Shown piece after piece: positions 1 to 8,974 of a DNA stretch of 64,000 nucleotides. Source of the DNA: Neptunicoccus sediminis (lineage in GTDB: Bacteria; Pseudomonadota; Alphaproteobacteria; Rhodobacterales; Rhodobacteraceae); contig NZ_MDVX01000011.1 of the NCBI RefSeq assembly GCF_001719615.1, positions 1-64,000 of the forward strand, written 5' to 3'. Below the pieces are notes generated by a model. That model ran no database searches and was not told the origin of the DNA. It worked only from the letters and a program-made list of their open reading frames with translations. Position 1 is the first letter of the stretch; each line of letters begins with the position of its first letter. The position numbers and the translations under genes were made by a program.

Positions 1-1212
1 GTGGAATTGCAGATCAGGGGCGGGAGCATCCTCCATCACGGTCAGATAGCCGCCCCCTTCCCCGATGTTGGAGGTCAGCAACCCCATCCCCTTGCCCAGC
101 AGTTCCGCCTGTTCCGGCTCTTGCGCGTGGGCCAGTGTTACGGGTTGCGTACACACATGCGCCACTGGAGCCATGAGGTGATCTTGCAGGTTCTTGCCCA
201 CACCGGGTAGATCATGGGCCACGGAAATGCCAAGGCTTTCCAAAGCGTCCTTCGGACCGATCCCCGAAAGCATCAGGATTTGCGGCGACCCGATCGCACC
301 AGCGGAAAGGATAACTTCCGCATCGGCCATAACCTCGTGTATTTCGTCGCCCGCTTTGAAGCGTACGCCGGTGCAGCGCCCGTCCTGCAGGATCAGGTTC
401 TGCACATGGGCTTCTGCCTGAATCGCCAGATTGTCCCGTTCCAGCGCAGGATGCAAAAACGCCACCGCTGCCGAATTCCGCATGCCGTTCTTTTGCGTCA
501 CCTGATACAGCCCAAAGCCTTCCTGATCGCGACCCGCGTTAAAATCGGACTGCGCCGGATAGCCTGCTTCGACAGCGGCATCGACGATGGCCAGCGACAC
601 CGGATTTGGATCGCGCAGATCAGCCACATTCAAAGGTCCGCCCGTGCCGTGGTTGTCATCCGCGCCCCGTTCGTTGTTTTCGGACCGTTTGAACAGGGGC
701 AACACGTCCGCGTAGCTCCAGCCCGGATTATCCTTGCCCCACGCGTCATAACACGCCGGATTGCCGCGCTTGTAGATCATTGCGTTGATCGAACTGCTGC
801 CGCCAAAGACCTTGCCCCTTGGCATATATAGCTGCGTGCCGTCGGCGTGTTCCTGCGGGGTAGACATATAGGCCCAGTCAAGCGGTGTCTGGAACAGGTT
901 CGGAAAAGCGGCGGGAATGTGAATAAACTGGTTCTCATCCGCAGGTCCGGCCTCTAGCACCAGCACGGTTTTATCTGCATCTTCGGACAGGCGCGCAGCC
1001 AGCGCACAACCGGCAGAACCTGCGCCGATGATAACATAATCATACCGTTCAGCGGCTTGTGCTTTGGCATGACCCGCACCAAGCGCAAGCGGTGCGCTTA
1101 CAGCAACGCCAAGGGCGGCAGATGTGCGCATGAAATCGCGGCGCGAGATTTTGCCCGCCGCAAACGCACGGGCGACGGATTCTTGTTTGGATGTTTTTTT
1201 ACGAATGCTCAT
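1..1212 (-). CDS. GMC-family FAD oxidoreductase, Tat-exported, partial
   Basis: Glucose-methanol-choline oxidoreductase cut off by the window edge: 404 codons are visible and the C-terminus is missing. The N-terminus carries a twin-arginine signal (SRRDFM, Arg24-Arg25) followed by an Ala-rich stretch, so the enzyme is probably exported folded to the periplasm. A Rossmann FAD motif GAGSAG lies at about residues 63-68. Both GMC signatures are visible: GKVFGGSSSIN and GAIGSPQILMLSGIGP. Start ATG at 1212 has a good ribosome site (GGGAGGAG) about 6 nt upstream. Family members oxidise alcohols, choline or polyols with a quinone or cytochrome acceptor. The substrate here is not evident. It faces the same way as the otn operon but is separated from it by 345 nt, so joint transcription is uncertain. 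Confidence 0.9.
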   Translation of the reverse strand, partial: MSIRKKTSKQESVARAFAAGKISRRDFMRTSAALGVAVSAPLALGAGHAKAQAAERYDYVIIGAGSAGCALAARLSEDADKTVLVLEAGPADENQFIHIPAAFPNLFQTPLDWAYMSTPQEHADGTQLYMPRGKVFGGSSSINAMIYKRGNPACYDAWGKDNPGWSYADVLPLFKRSENNERGADDNHGTGGPLNVADLRDPNPVSLAIVDAAVEAGYPAQSDFNAGRDQEGFGLYQVTQKNGMRNSAAVAFLHPALERDNLAIQAEAHVQNLILQDGRCTGVRFKAGDEIHEVMADAEVILSAGAIGSPQILMLSGIGPKDALESLGISVAHDLPGVGKNLQDHLMAPVAHVCTQPVTLAHAQEPEQAELLGKGMGLLTSNIGEGGGYLTVMEDAPAPDLQFH

Positions 1213-1557
1213 GTGTGACTCCTCCCAGTCAATTTTTTGATCGGGACCGCCCCTCCACTGACAATCGCAGATCATGTAGAGAGTTGAGCAGAAATTTAGG
1301 GCATTTGTCCAGTTTTTTTGCGCGACACTAAAGGGCGGTCGTTAACCCGCTGTTTGGGATGAAGAAAATGTGAAAAGACTGCTCTCGCGCCGGAATATCC
1401 GGCACGCGTCTGACAAGTCGGTTGGAGGGTTACAGGGTCCAAACGGTCAGGGGATAACCGCCTGACCTGCCACACTACCGCGAATTAAGCGCACCGATTC
1501 TGAATGGATCGGGACTGGTATGCAACCTGCCCGGTGTCAAAGACGGGTACAGTGCCG
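1213..1557. other. Intergenic region with a hairpin
   Basis: This 345-nt gap lies between the end of otnI and the start of the GMC oxidoreductase, both leftward. It holds a perfect 7-bp inverted repeat, GGTCAGG at 1445-1451 and CCTGACC at 1461-1467 with a 9-nt loop. The repeat may end the otn transcript, but no T-run follows it. The part nearest the GMC gene should carry that gene's promoter. I could not pick a convincing -35/-10 pair and see no small gene. Confidence 0.5.
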
Positions 1558-2340
1558 CTAACGACCGGAGAGGTGTTTCATCCAGCCGAGACCGGCCTTG
1601 GTTGTGGTTTCGGGCTGATATTCCGCCCCGACCAAACCGTCATACCCGCAGTCAGCGATCCGCTGTAACAGCCAGCGATAGTCGATTTCGCCGTGATCCG
1701 GCTCTGCCCTGTCGGGGACTGCCGCAATCTGGATGTGACCGATTTTCGGCAAAAGACGCTCCAGCGTTTTGGCCAGATCGCCCTGCATGATCTGCATGTG
1801 ATAGCAGTCAAACATGATCTTCAGATTGGGCCGTGCCAGCGCGTCTATGATCCGCTCTGCGTGGGGTATTGTGGACAGATGATACCCGTCCACATCGCGG
1901 GTGTTGATCGGTTCGATCAGAACAGTGATCCCCTCAGCTTCGGCCAGATCACAGGCGTGGTTGAGGTTCGCGCGAAAGCAGTCTTCCGCCGCTTGGCCAC
2001 CATCCGTGCGCCCTGCCATGACATGCACCGCCTCTACCCCTGCCGCAGCCGCATAATCCACGGCGCGGGCGATCTCGCTGCGGGCTTCCGCGACACGGTC
2101 CGGCAGCGCGGCAAGCCCGAAATCCCCCGCACTGCGGTCTCCGGGCCAGGTGTTGAGACCCAACATCCGCAGGCCGGTTTCTGCAAGCGCCTCTTTCATT
2201 TGCGCTGGCAATGTGTCGTACGGGAAATGGCATTCCACCGCATCAAAAGCCGCAGATTTAGCCGCGCGGATGGCTTGGGGGAGGTCCATTTCTGTGAATA
2301 AAAACCCCAGATTGGCTGAAAATCGTGTCACGCGTCCCAT
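1558..2340 (-). CDS. otnI: 2-oxo-tetronate isomerase (hydroxypyruvate isomerase family)
   Basis: TIM-barrel isomerase of 260 residues, the usual length for Hyi/OtnI proteins. Family marks include LIEPINTRDVDGY and MFDCYHMQIMQGDL, which supply metal-binding Glu, Asp and His residues. In the known D-erythronate/L-threonate pathway OtnI interconverts 2-oxo- and 3-oxo-tetronate before phosphorylation. It is the last gene of the operon and overlaps the end of otnC by 13 nt, which suggests coupled translation. The name rests mainly on the adjacent otnC, otnK, ltnD and denD. Alone it could be a hydroxypyruvate isomerase. A second Hyi-like gene lies at 57151-57930. Confidence 0.87.
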   Translation of the reverse strand: MGRVTRFSANLGFLFTEMDLPQAIRAAKSAAFDAVECHFPYDTLPAQMKEALAETGLRMLGLNTWPGDRSAGDFGLAALPDRVAEARSEIARAVDYAAAAGVEAVHVMAGRTDGGQAAEDCFRANLNHACDLAEAEGITVLIEPINTRDVDGYHLSTIPHAERIIDALARPNLKIMFDCYHMQIMQGDLAKTLERLLPKIGHIQIAAVPDRAEPDHGEIDYRWLLQRIADCGYDGLVGAEYQPETTTKAGLGWMKHLSGR

Positions 2341-2975
2341 TCCACTTCAAATTTAGTGACCAGCGCCTGAACCTGATCATCTGTTAACGCCCTTGCGTTC
2401 AGTCCGCGCAGCATCAGGGCGAGCCTTGCAGTGTCTTCCAGTTCCTCAACCGCATTGCAGGCGGCCTCTACATCCTTACCGGCCACCACAGGCCCGTGAT
2501 TGGCCAGCATGACCGCAGAGCGTTTGCCCGCAAGTCCGCGCACCGCATCCCCCATCGCCGGATCACCGGGCATAAAATAGGGCAGCAATCGTACCTTGCC
2601 GAGCTTCATAATGCCATAAGGGGTCAGCGCCGGCAGAAAGTTGTCAGGGTCCGCATCGGGCAACATCGACAGGGCCACAGAATGGCAACTGTGCAGATGC
2701 ACCACCGCGCCGGCTGTGCTGCGGGTGTCGTAAAAAGCTTTGTGCAGGGGCATTTCCTTGGTCGGTTGATCGCCACCGATCAGGGTGCCTTCGGCATCAA
2801 AACGGGACAGTCGCCCCGGATCAAGCCGCCCGAAACTGGTCCCTGTAGGCGATACCAGCAAGCCGCCGTCTTCGGTGCGCGCCGAAATGTTGCCGGTGCT
2901 GCCGCCTGTCAGACCACGGTCGAAAATGGATTTGGCCAGTAGGCAGATATGCTCTCGCAGCGCTTTTTCCTGCAT
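2328..2975 (-). CDS. otnC: 3-oxo-tetronate 4-phosphate decarboxylase (class II aldolase family)
   Basis: Class II aldolase/adducin-fold protein of 215 residues. The Zn-ligand region HLHSCHS and the downstream ANHGPV motif are visible, as in fuculose-phosphate-aldolase relatives. In the OtnK-OtnC pathway it decarboxylates 3-oxo-tetronate 4-phosphate to dihydroxyacetone phosphate, which enters central metabolism. Its start shares one base with the otnK stop and its end overlaps otnI by 13 nt. The family alone could also mean ribulose-phosphate epimerase or fuculose aldolase activity. The neighbouring DUF1537 kinase makes OtnC the best reading. Confidence 0.9.
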   Translation of the reverse strand: MQEKALREHICLLAKSIFDRGLTGGSTGNISARTEDGGLLVSPTGTSFGRLDPGRLSRFDAEGTLIGGDQPTKEMPLHKAFYDTRSTAGAVVHLHSCHSVALSMLPDADPDNFLPALTPYGIMKLGKVRLLPYFMPGDPAMGDAVRGLAGKRSAVMLANHGPVVAGKDVEAACNAVEELEDTARLALMLRGLNARALTDDQVQALVTKFEVEWDA

Positions 2976-4210
2976 CAGTTTTGTCCCAACACATTTGCTG
3001 CTTTTTCAAAGTAATCCTGCGTGCCAAAGTTACCGGATTTCAGCGCGATGACCAAATCATTGCTGGCCCGCAACGCCGGAACGCCGGGGTCAATTTCGGG
3101 TCCGATTTCCAAGGTTTCGATGCCAAGCGCTTCAACCACAGCGCCAGAGGTTTCCCCCCCCGCAGTCAGGATACGCGACACGCCCAGTTCTGCCAGACAG
3201 ACGGCGGTTTGCCCGAAAAAGCTTTCCAGTGCATTGGCTGCTGTTTGGCTGCCGAATTTTTCCTGCACCGCTGCCACGTCATCAGGATCAGCAGAGCTAT
3301 AGGCGAGGGGAAGACCCTCTGCCGCGAACAGCCACTGTGCGGTGGCTTGCGGGGTTTGTGCGCCGCTGATCACATCGGCCGGATCAATTTTCAGGCTCGG
3401 GTGGCGGGCGATGTGATAGGCAATCTGCCCCCGCGTTGCTACGGAACAGGAACCGGACAGCACCGCCGCCTTGCCAGTTTGCGGAGTCCAAGGCACCTCT
3501 GACGGCGCGATACCGAAATTCGCGGGCAGGCCAAGCGCCACACCGGACCCGCCTGTAATCAGCGGCAAGCCTTTGGCGGCTTTACCGATTTCCATCAGGT
3601 CACTGTCCCGCAATGCATCGACGATCAGCATGCGATGACCTGCGTTGTGCTCGGTAGCCATGCAGTCTCGGATCGCAGCGGCCCCGTCAAAGACCACGCT
3701 CGCGGGCACATGCCCGACAGTGTTCTTGCTTTGCGCGGCCATCAGACGGCGCAGGTTTGCATCCTTCATCGGCGTCAGGGGGTGGTTTTCCATGCCGCTT
3801 TCGTTCAACAGCATGTCCTTGACGAAAAGATACCCCTGATAGACCGACCGCCCGGCCCCCGGAAACGCCGGACAGACAATCACGTTATGGGCATCAAGCG
3901 CATCGGCCAGCGCATCGGCGACAGGGCCGATATTGCCCTCGGCTGTGCTGTCAAAGGTGGAACAGTATTTGAAGAAAATCTGCGCGCAGCCCTGTGCTTG
4001 CAACCATGCCAAAGCCTCTAGCGATTGGCAAATCGCGTCCTGCGGGTCAATGGAGCGGGATTTCAGTGCAACCACACCGGCCTGAACATCCGCGCCGGCA
4101 GGGTCTGTTGGCACGCCGCTATACTGCACCGTGCGCATACCCGCCTTGGCCAGCGTGTTTGCCAGATCGCTTGATCCGGTGAAATCATCGCCTATACAAC
4201 CCAGTAACAT
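2975..4210 (-). CDS. otnK: 3-oxo-tetronate kinase (DUF1537 four-carbon acid sugar kinase)
   Basis: Four-carbon acid sugar kinase of 411 residues. The N-terminal domain begins with IGDDFTGSSDLAN, and KYCSTFDST follows at about residues 103-111, both typical of DUF1537 kinases. The C-terminal nucleotide-binding half contains Gly-rich loops (SGSCSVATRGQ and TAGGETSGAV). OtnK phosphorylates 3-oxo-tetronate at C4 using ATP in the cytoplasm. Start ATG at 4210 shares one base with the end of ltnD and the stop shares one base with otnC. This tight packing supports one pathway unit. Confidence 0.93.
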   Translation of the reverse strand: MLLGCIGDDFTGSSDLANTLAKAGMRTVQYSGVPTDPAGADVQAGVVALKSRSIDPQDAICQSLEALAWLQAQGCAQIFFKYCSTFDSTAEGNIGPVADALADALDAHNVIVCPAFPGAGRSVYQGYLFVKDMLLNESGMENHPLTPMKDANLRRLMAAQSKNTVGHVPASVVFDGAAAIRDCMATEHNAGHRMLIVDALRDSDLMEIGKAAKGLPLITGGSGVALGLPANFGIAPSEVPWTPQTGKAAVLSGSCSVATRGQIAYHIARHPSLKIDPADVISGAQTPQATAQWLFAAEGLPLAYSSADPDDVAAVQEKFGSQTAANALESFFGQTAVCLAELGVSRILTAGGETSGAVVEALGIETLEIGPEIDPGVPALRASNDLVIALKSGNFGTQDYFEKAANVLGQN

Positions 4211-5094
4211 TATTCATCCCCCGGAAGTTTCACGCCGCCCTGACGGGCGAAATATTTTGCGATAGCCGCGTCGTCTTCATCGCCAAGCCCTGCCGCAGAA
4301 GCGGCCCTGAACTGTTCCAGTGCATTGGCCGAAACCGGCACTGGCAGATCGGATGCGGCTGCAATTTCCCCGACAATGCCCAAATCTTTCAGCCAGATGT
4401 CCACCTTGGAGCGGGGCGTGTAATCGCCTTCCACCACATGGGGGCCCCGGTTTTCAAACATCCACGATGTTCCCGCAGACACTGAAACCACATCCACCAC
4501 CTGCGCAGGGTCGAGCCCTTGGGACGCGCCAAAGGCCAGCGCCTCGCCCATTGCGGCGATATGCACCCCCGCAAGAAGCTGGTTCACTGCTTTCATCGCA
4601 GACCCGGGCCCCGCGCGATCCCCCAGACGGTGCACGGTTTCCGCCATTGCCGCCAGCGCAGGTTCTGCCGCTGCGAAGGCCGCTTCCGATCCCGAGGCCA
4701 TGATGGACAAGCGACCTTCAGCCGCCTTCACCGCGCCGCCGGAAATAGGCGCATCGAGATACAGAAGACCAATATCCTCTGCCTCGGCTTCCATCTCGCT
4801 GGCAAAGGCCGGAGCGACAGTGGCGCAGGAGATGATCACCCCGCCCTTGCGCAACCGCGCCGCAGCACCATTTTCCCCGAACAAGGCAGCGCGGGTCTGA
4901 TCCGCATTGAGAACGGTACAGACCACCACATCCGCAGGGGTATCACCCTTGGCAAACGGTTTGCCCCCAGCCTCTGTCAGCAGATCGACGCGGGCAGCGG
5001 CGGGATCAAACCCGCGCGTTTCAAATCCGGCGCGTACAAGGCTTGTGGCCATCCCCAGCCCCATCGAGCCAAGACCTACACAATCAATCAACAT
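4210..5094 (-). CDS. ltnD: L-threonate dehydrogenase (beta-hydroxyacid dehydrogenase family)
   Basis: NAD-dependent beta-hydroxyacid dehydrogenase of 294 residues. It opens with a Rossmann motif (GLGSMGLGMA), followed by the family substrate-loop motif DAPISGGAVKAAEGRL and the catalytic-lysine region GSAMKAVNQLLAG. LtnD oxidises L-threonate to 2-oxo-tetronate, which OtnI then isomerises. Sequence alone fits 3-hydroxyisobutyrate or tartronate semialdehyde reductases too. The otnK/otnC/otnI context decides the name. It starts 3 nt after the end of dctM. Confidence 0.87.
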   Translation of the reverse strand: MLIDCVGLGSMGLGMATSLVRAGFETRGFDPAAARVDLLTEAGGKPFAKGDTPADVVVCTVLNADQTRAALFGENGAAARLRKGGVIISCATVAPAFASEMEAEAEDIGLLYLDAPISGGAVKAAEGRLSIMASGSEAAFAAAEPALAAMAETVHRLGDRAGPGSAMKAVNQLLAGVHIAAMGEALAFGASQGLDPAQVVDVVSVSAGTSWMFENRGPHVVEGDYTPRSKVDIWLKDLGIVGEIAAASDLPVPVSANALEQFRAASAAGLGDEDDAAIAKYFARQGGVKLPGDE

Positions 5095-5097
5095 CCG

Positions 5098-6378
5098 TTA
5101 CCCTCCAAAAATCCATTGCACCGGCCACAGCGTGATTGCGGGTACGTAAGTAATCACCATCAATGCGGCGAACACCGTCAGCACGAACCAGATCAGTTGC
5201 GGAATGATCTTTTCCACCTTCAACTGCGCGACCGAGCAGGCCGCGAACAGGTTTACCCCAAGGGGCGGTGTGATCATCCCCAGAGCGAGGTTCACCACGA
5301 TAATCAGTCCGAAATGCACGGGATCCACCCCGTAGCTGAGCGCAATGGGCGTCAGGATGGGGGCAAGCACAAGGATCGCCGCCGAGGTTTCGATGAACAT
5401 ACCAACGATCAGAAGAAGGATATTTACAGCCAGAAGAAAGGCGATGCGGCTCTCGAAAATTTCCTTGAACCACTGGGCGATTTCATTGGGCAGGCCGGAG
5501 CGTGTGATCAGAAAGGAAAACAGCGATGCGGCGGAAATGATGATCATAATCGCAGATGTCGAAATCACGGTTTTTTTCAGGATTCCGGCCAGATCGGCAA
5601 ATTTCAGTTCCTTATACAGCCCCATGCCAACAATCAGGGCCGCCGCCACCGCCGCAGCACTGGCTTCGGTCGGGGTGAAAATGCCTGTGTAAATGCCGCC
5701 AAGGATCACCACGGGAACCAGCAGCGCAGGCAAAGCGGCTTTCAGCGCGGCCCCAGGACTGGCGCGGCCCATGCCGTCATCCTTGCCGATGCCCCTTATG
5801 CGGCAAATCACAAGCACCAGTGCCATCAGCGAACCGGCAACGACAACGCCCGGACCAAGCCCCGCGACGAACAGTTTGCCGATAGAGGTGTCAGTGGACA
5901 CGCCGTAAAGGATCAGCGGGATTGACGGCGGGATCAGCACGCCCAGTTCCGCAGAAGACGCCTGAATAGAGGCCGCCAGTGGTTTGGGGTAGTTGTGCTT
6001 CACCATCGCGGGAATAAGGATTGCACCAATGGCAAAGGTGGTTGCCACGGACGATCCGGAGACCGACGCGAACAGCATGCAGGTCAGCACGCAGGTACAG
6101 GCCAGCCCGCCCTGAATCCCCCCGACCAGCGATTTGGCCAGTTCCACCAGACGGTGGGAAATTCCCCCTGCCGACATCAGGTTCCCCGCCAGAATAAATA
6201 GTGGAATCGCCATCAACGGGAAGCTGTCGATGCCGGTAAACATACGTTGTGCAATCAGCAGCAGGGGCAGACGGCCCTCTGCCTGAATGCCGATGATCGA
6301 TGCCAGACCGATCGAAACCGCAATCGGCACGCCAAGGACGAACAGGATTGCAAGGGAAAGACCAAGAGCGCTGTTCAC
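5098..6378 (-). CDS. TRAP transporter large permease (DctM type), otn operon
   Basis: Large membrane subunit of a tripartite periplasmic transporter, 426 residues, strongly hydrophobic with about a dozen membrane segments. It drives sodium- or proton-coupled uptake of an organic acid handed over by the periplasmic DctP. I chose the GTG at 6378 because it overlaps the dctQ stop by 4 nt and begins directly with a membrane segment (NSALGLSLAILFVLG). A longer open frame to 6564 would add 62 non-hydrophobic residues that overlap dctQ. Inferred substrate is threonate and/or erythronate. Confidence 0.93.
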   Translation of the reverse strand: MNSALGLSLAILFVLGVPIAVSIGLASIIGIQAEGRLPLLLIAQRMFTGIDSFPLMAIPLFILAGNLMSAGGISHRLVELAKSLVGGIQGGLACTCVLTCMLFASVSGSSVATTFAIGAILIPAMVKHNYPKPLAASIQASSAELGVLIPPSIPLILYGVSTDTSIGKLFVAGLGPGVVVAGSLMALVLVICRIRGIGKDDGMGRASPGAALKAALPALLVPVVILGGIYTGIFTPTEASAAAVAAALIVGMGLYKELKFADLAGILKKTVISTSAIMIIISAASLFSFLITRSGLPNEIAQWFKEIFESRIAFLLAVNILLLIVGMFIETSAAILVLAPILTPIALSYGVDPVHFGLIIVVNLALGMITPPLGVNLFAACSVAQLKVEKIIPQLIWFVLTVFAALMVITYVPAITLWPVQWIFGG

Positions 6379-6881
6379 AGGGCGTCCTCCTCTTTGCGGG
6401 CCACCAGCCAGTCCCCTTGGACAGCGCGGATGATGGCACCCAGAATAGCGATAAGAATAAAGCCCGATCCGATGGGCAGCGCCGCATAGACCCAGGCGAT
6501 TGAGATTTCCAGTGCCGACAGGCTTTGCGGAATGACCCGCAGGGTCATCAGATACCCCTGCCACAGCAGGAAAGAGAAAAAGATCAGCGAGCCGATGCTC
6601 GCCAGCACGTATAGCGCAAGACCAAGGCGCGGAGGCAGGGAGTTCTGGATCATATCAACAGAAATCATCGCCCCGTGCTTAAACGCCACTGCCACCCCCA
6701 GAAACACCGACCAGATCATGGCTGAACGGGTGATCACCTCGGACCATGTGGAGGGGGCGCCAAAAACAAAGCGGGTGATGACCTGATAAAGTGCCAGACT
6801 GGCAGCGATCACCAGAAAGGCGATGGAGAGCCTGAGCGCGACTCCTGTCGTAAAGTTTTCGAGGCGCAGGAAATAGCGCAT
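6375..6881 (-). CDS. TRAP transporter small permease (DctQ type), otn operon
   Basis: Small TRAP membrane subunit of 168 residues with four predicted membrane helices. It partners the DctM protein encoded immediately downstream, with which it overlaps by 4 nt. The N-terminal part contains the family's W-x-E-V-I-T-R-S-A-M stretch after helix one. It is separated from dctP by 72 nt containing a strong hairpin at 6915-6943. Confidence 0.9.
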   Translation of the reverse strand: MRYFLRLENFTTGVALRLSIAFLVIAASLALYQVITRFVFGAPSTWSEVITRSAMIWSVFLGVAVAFKHGAMISVDMIQNSLPPRLGLALYVLASIGSLIFFSFLLWQGYLMTLRVIPQSLSALEISIAWVYAALPIGSGFILIAILGAIIRAVQGDWLVARKEEDAL

Positions 6882-6914
6882 GTCGGAGCCTCTTGGATAT
6901 TTTGGGAAGGGACA

Positions 6915-6943
6915 GGCAGGCGCGGTTCGGACCCGCGCCTGCC
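6915..6943 (-). other. Intercistronic hairpin between dctP and dctQ
   Basis: Perfect 11-bp inverted repeat (GGCAGGCGCGG at 6915-6925, complement at 6933-6943) with a 7-nt loop, between the end of dctP and the start of dctQ. No T-run follows on the minus strand. A partial terminator or mRNA-stabilising role that raises DctP over DctQM is more likely than full termination. The other two TRAP operons in this window have a hairpin at the same place. Confidence 0.7.
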
Positions 6944-6953
6944 GTTTTGACGA

Positions 6954-7925
6954 TTACTCGACGTTCTGGATACGTGTCACCAGCTCGGTGCCGTATTTGT
7001 CGGTGTAAACCGCGTAAGCCGGCTCTGCCAGTTTGGCGAAGGGGGCTTTATCTACATCGGTGATCACTTCCATGCCGTTTTCACGCAGCAAGGCGACGCC
7101 TGCTTCTTCCAGACGGTTCACTTCCGCCCGTGTTGCCGCGGCGGATGCTTTTGCTGCTTCTGCAAACCAGCCCTTTTGCTCGTCTGTGAGGCCGTCCATC
7201 AGGATCGGAGAAGCCAGAACAACCGCAGGGGAATAGACGTGTCCGGTCAGGGATACGTGGTTTTGCACTTCCCAGAACTTGGAGGATGTGATCACGGTTA
7301 CAGGGTTTTCCTGACCGTCAACAACCCCTTGTTGCAGCGCTGTGAAAAGTTCGGGAAAGGCCATCGGGGTTGGGGATGCGCCCATGCCGGAGAAGGCTTC
7401 CATGTGGACCTTGTTTTCCATTGTGCGCAGCTTCAGACCGTCCAGATCGGCAGGTGTTTTCACCGCGTGCTTGGAATTGGTCACATGGCGAAAACCGTTT
7501 TCAGACCAGGCCAGACCGACAAGCTGGTTCTCACCGATCTTGGCCAGCAATTCCTGACCGATTTCCCCGTCGAGCACCTTGCGTGCGTGGTCATAGCCAC
7601 GGAACAGGAACGGCAGGTCGAGCGCGAAAACTTCGGGAACAAAGTTGCCAAGCGGTCCGGTGGAGGTGATCACCACATCCATAGAGCCGATTTGAAGACC
7701 CTCGATCATGTCACGCTCACCCCCAAGCTGACCTGCCGGAGCTTGCGTGCCGGTGAATTCGCCGCCCGAAAGTTCTTCGAGTTTTGCGATGAAGGCATCT
7801 GCGCCGACACCGTAGTGGGACGTGGGCGACAAAGAGTGGCCGATCACGATGGATTGCTCCGCCTGTGCGGGTGTGAAGCTCAGCGCGGTGAGCGCAGTTG
7901 CCACTGCGAATACGGTATGTTTCAT
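6954..7925 (-). CDS. TRAP transporter periplasmic binding protein (DctP type), otn operon
   Basis: Extracytoplasmic solute receptor of 323 residues. A classical signal peptide ends near the Ala-rich TPAQA. The DctP fold follows, with recognisable segments such as LGGERDMIEGLQIGSMD and a conserved Arg region LDGLKLRTMENKVH that binds the substrate carboxylate. The mature protein captures a small organic acid in the periplasm and passes it to the DctQM pair. Its position between denD and ltnD points to erythronate or threonate as ligand. It is 74 nt downstream of denD. Confidence 0.92.
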   Translation of the reverse strand: MKHTVFAVATALTALSFTPAQAEQSIVIGHSLSPTSHYGVGADAFIAKLEELSGGEFTGTQAPAGQLGGERDMIEGLQIGSMDVVITSTGPLGNFVPEVFALDLPFLFRGYDHARKVLDGEIGQELLAKIGENQLVGLAWSENGFRHVTNSKHAVKTPADLDGLKLRTMENKVHMEAFSGMGASPTPMAFPELFTALQQGVVDGQENPVTVITSSKFWEVQNHVSLTGHVYSPAVVLASPILMDGLTDEQKGWFAEAAKASAAATRAEVNRLEEAGVALLRENGMEVITDVDKAPFAKLAEPAYAVYTDKYGTELVTRIQNVE

Positions 7926-7999
7926 TTTGGTTCCTCCAATGGTATTAATGTCTTAGGGTCTTTGTGACGCGTGGTGTAATATGAACGCGCCCCTCCCAG

Positions 8000-8974
8000 T
8001 CAGGCCGGTTGGCCCATCTCATCCTCGAGATAAATCCTGATGATTTCCTCGAAAGAATTCTCGGCACGGAACCCTGTTTCAAGGGCACGTACGGTGTCAA
8101 AATCACGGGGCCAGCCCGCAACGATGCTGGCAATCGTCGCATCGGGTTCACGGCGGATCAGGGCGACGGCCTCGTCTCCGGCCACTGCGCGCAGGGCCTC
8201 GATCTGTTCGGCCACAGTTGCAGACACGCCGGGCATGGTCATGCAACGTTGCGCGCCTAGCGGGGCCGTGTCCATTGTTGCGGCATGTTCGATATACCCA
8301 ACAGCCGCGCGGGGGCTGGCAAACCAGTGGCGTACGTCATCGTCAACCGGCAGGATTGCTTCCTGACCGTTCAACGGCTCTCGCAGGATACCCGAGAAAA
8401 AGCCGGACGCGGCTTTGTTCGGTTTGCCCGGGCGGATGCAGATGGTGGGGAAACGGATACCGACTCCGTCCAGAATACCGCGCCGCGAATAATCGTTCAG
8501 CAGAAGTTCGCCCATCGCCTTTTGCGTGCCATAGCTGGTCAGCGGCGTGAGGTTGAAATCGTCGGAAATCTTGCTCGGGAAAGGTGCGCCGAATACGGCC
8601 AGCGACGAGGCATAAATCATCCGTGGACAATAATCCGGCAGTGCCGCAATCGCCTCCAGCAAGGCCCGTGTACCGTCCAGATTGACGCGGTAGCCTTTGT
8701 GCATATCGGCCTCGGCCTCTCCGGAGACAATCGCTGCGAGATGCACGATCACATCCGGCTTGTCAGCGACCAGCTTGGCAGCAACTCCGGCTTCGGTCAG
8801 GTCTGCGGCATAGGACACGCGCGGGCCTTTGAAATCGCTGGCGACGTCGGGTGCAACCACATCCACCAGCGTCAGGGCGTCGACCCCCTGCCCGCCAAGT
8901 GCACCAGTTTGCGCGATACGTTCTGCCAGCTTGCGGCCGATCATGCCCGCAGCGCCAATGATGGTAACTTTCAT
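8000..8974 (-). CDS. denD: D-erythronate dehydrogenase (extended SDR)
   Basis: NAD-dependent epimerase/dehydratase-fold protein of 324 residues. The Rossmann motif GAAGMIG is at residues 7-13 and the catalytic Tyr-x-x-x-Lys is in TSYGTQKAMGE. In the published four-carbon acid sugar pathway DenD oxidises D-erythronate to 2-oxo-tetronate, the same intermediate that LtnD makes from L-threonate. Having both dehydrogenases lets one kinase and one decarboxylase serve two substrates. The start overlaps the regulator gene upstream by 4 nt. Confidence 0.87.
   Translation of the reverse strand: MKVTIIGAAGMIGRKLAERIAQTGALGGQGVDALTLVDVVAPDVASDFKGPRVSYAADLTEAGVAAKLVADKPDVIVHLAAIVSGEAEADMHKGYRVNLDGTRALLEAIAALPDYCPRMIYASSLAVFGAPFPSKISDDFNLTPLTSYGTQKAMGELLLNDYSRRGILDGVGIRFPTICIRPGKPNKAASGFFSGILREPLNGQEAILPVDDDVRHWFASPRAAVGYIEHAATMDTAPLGAQRCMTMPGVSATVAEQIEALRAVAGDEAVALIRREPDATIASIVAGWPRDFDTVRALETGFRAENSFEEIIRIYLEDEMGQPA

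Noticed and set aside
4519-5925. Long rightward open frame (468 codons) opposite ltnD and dctM
   Set aside because: Low-complexity His/Gln/Arg-rich translation with no domain, fully covered by genes with strong family matches.
6379-6564. N-terminal extension of the otn dctM
   Set aside because: Adds non-hydrophobic residues inside dctQ; GTG 6378 with a 4-nt overlap gives the normal DctM start.
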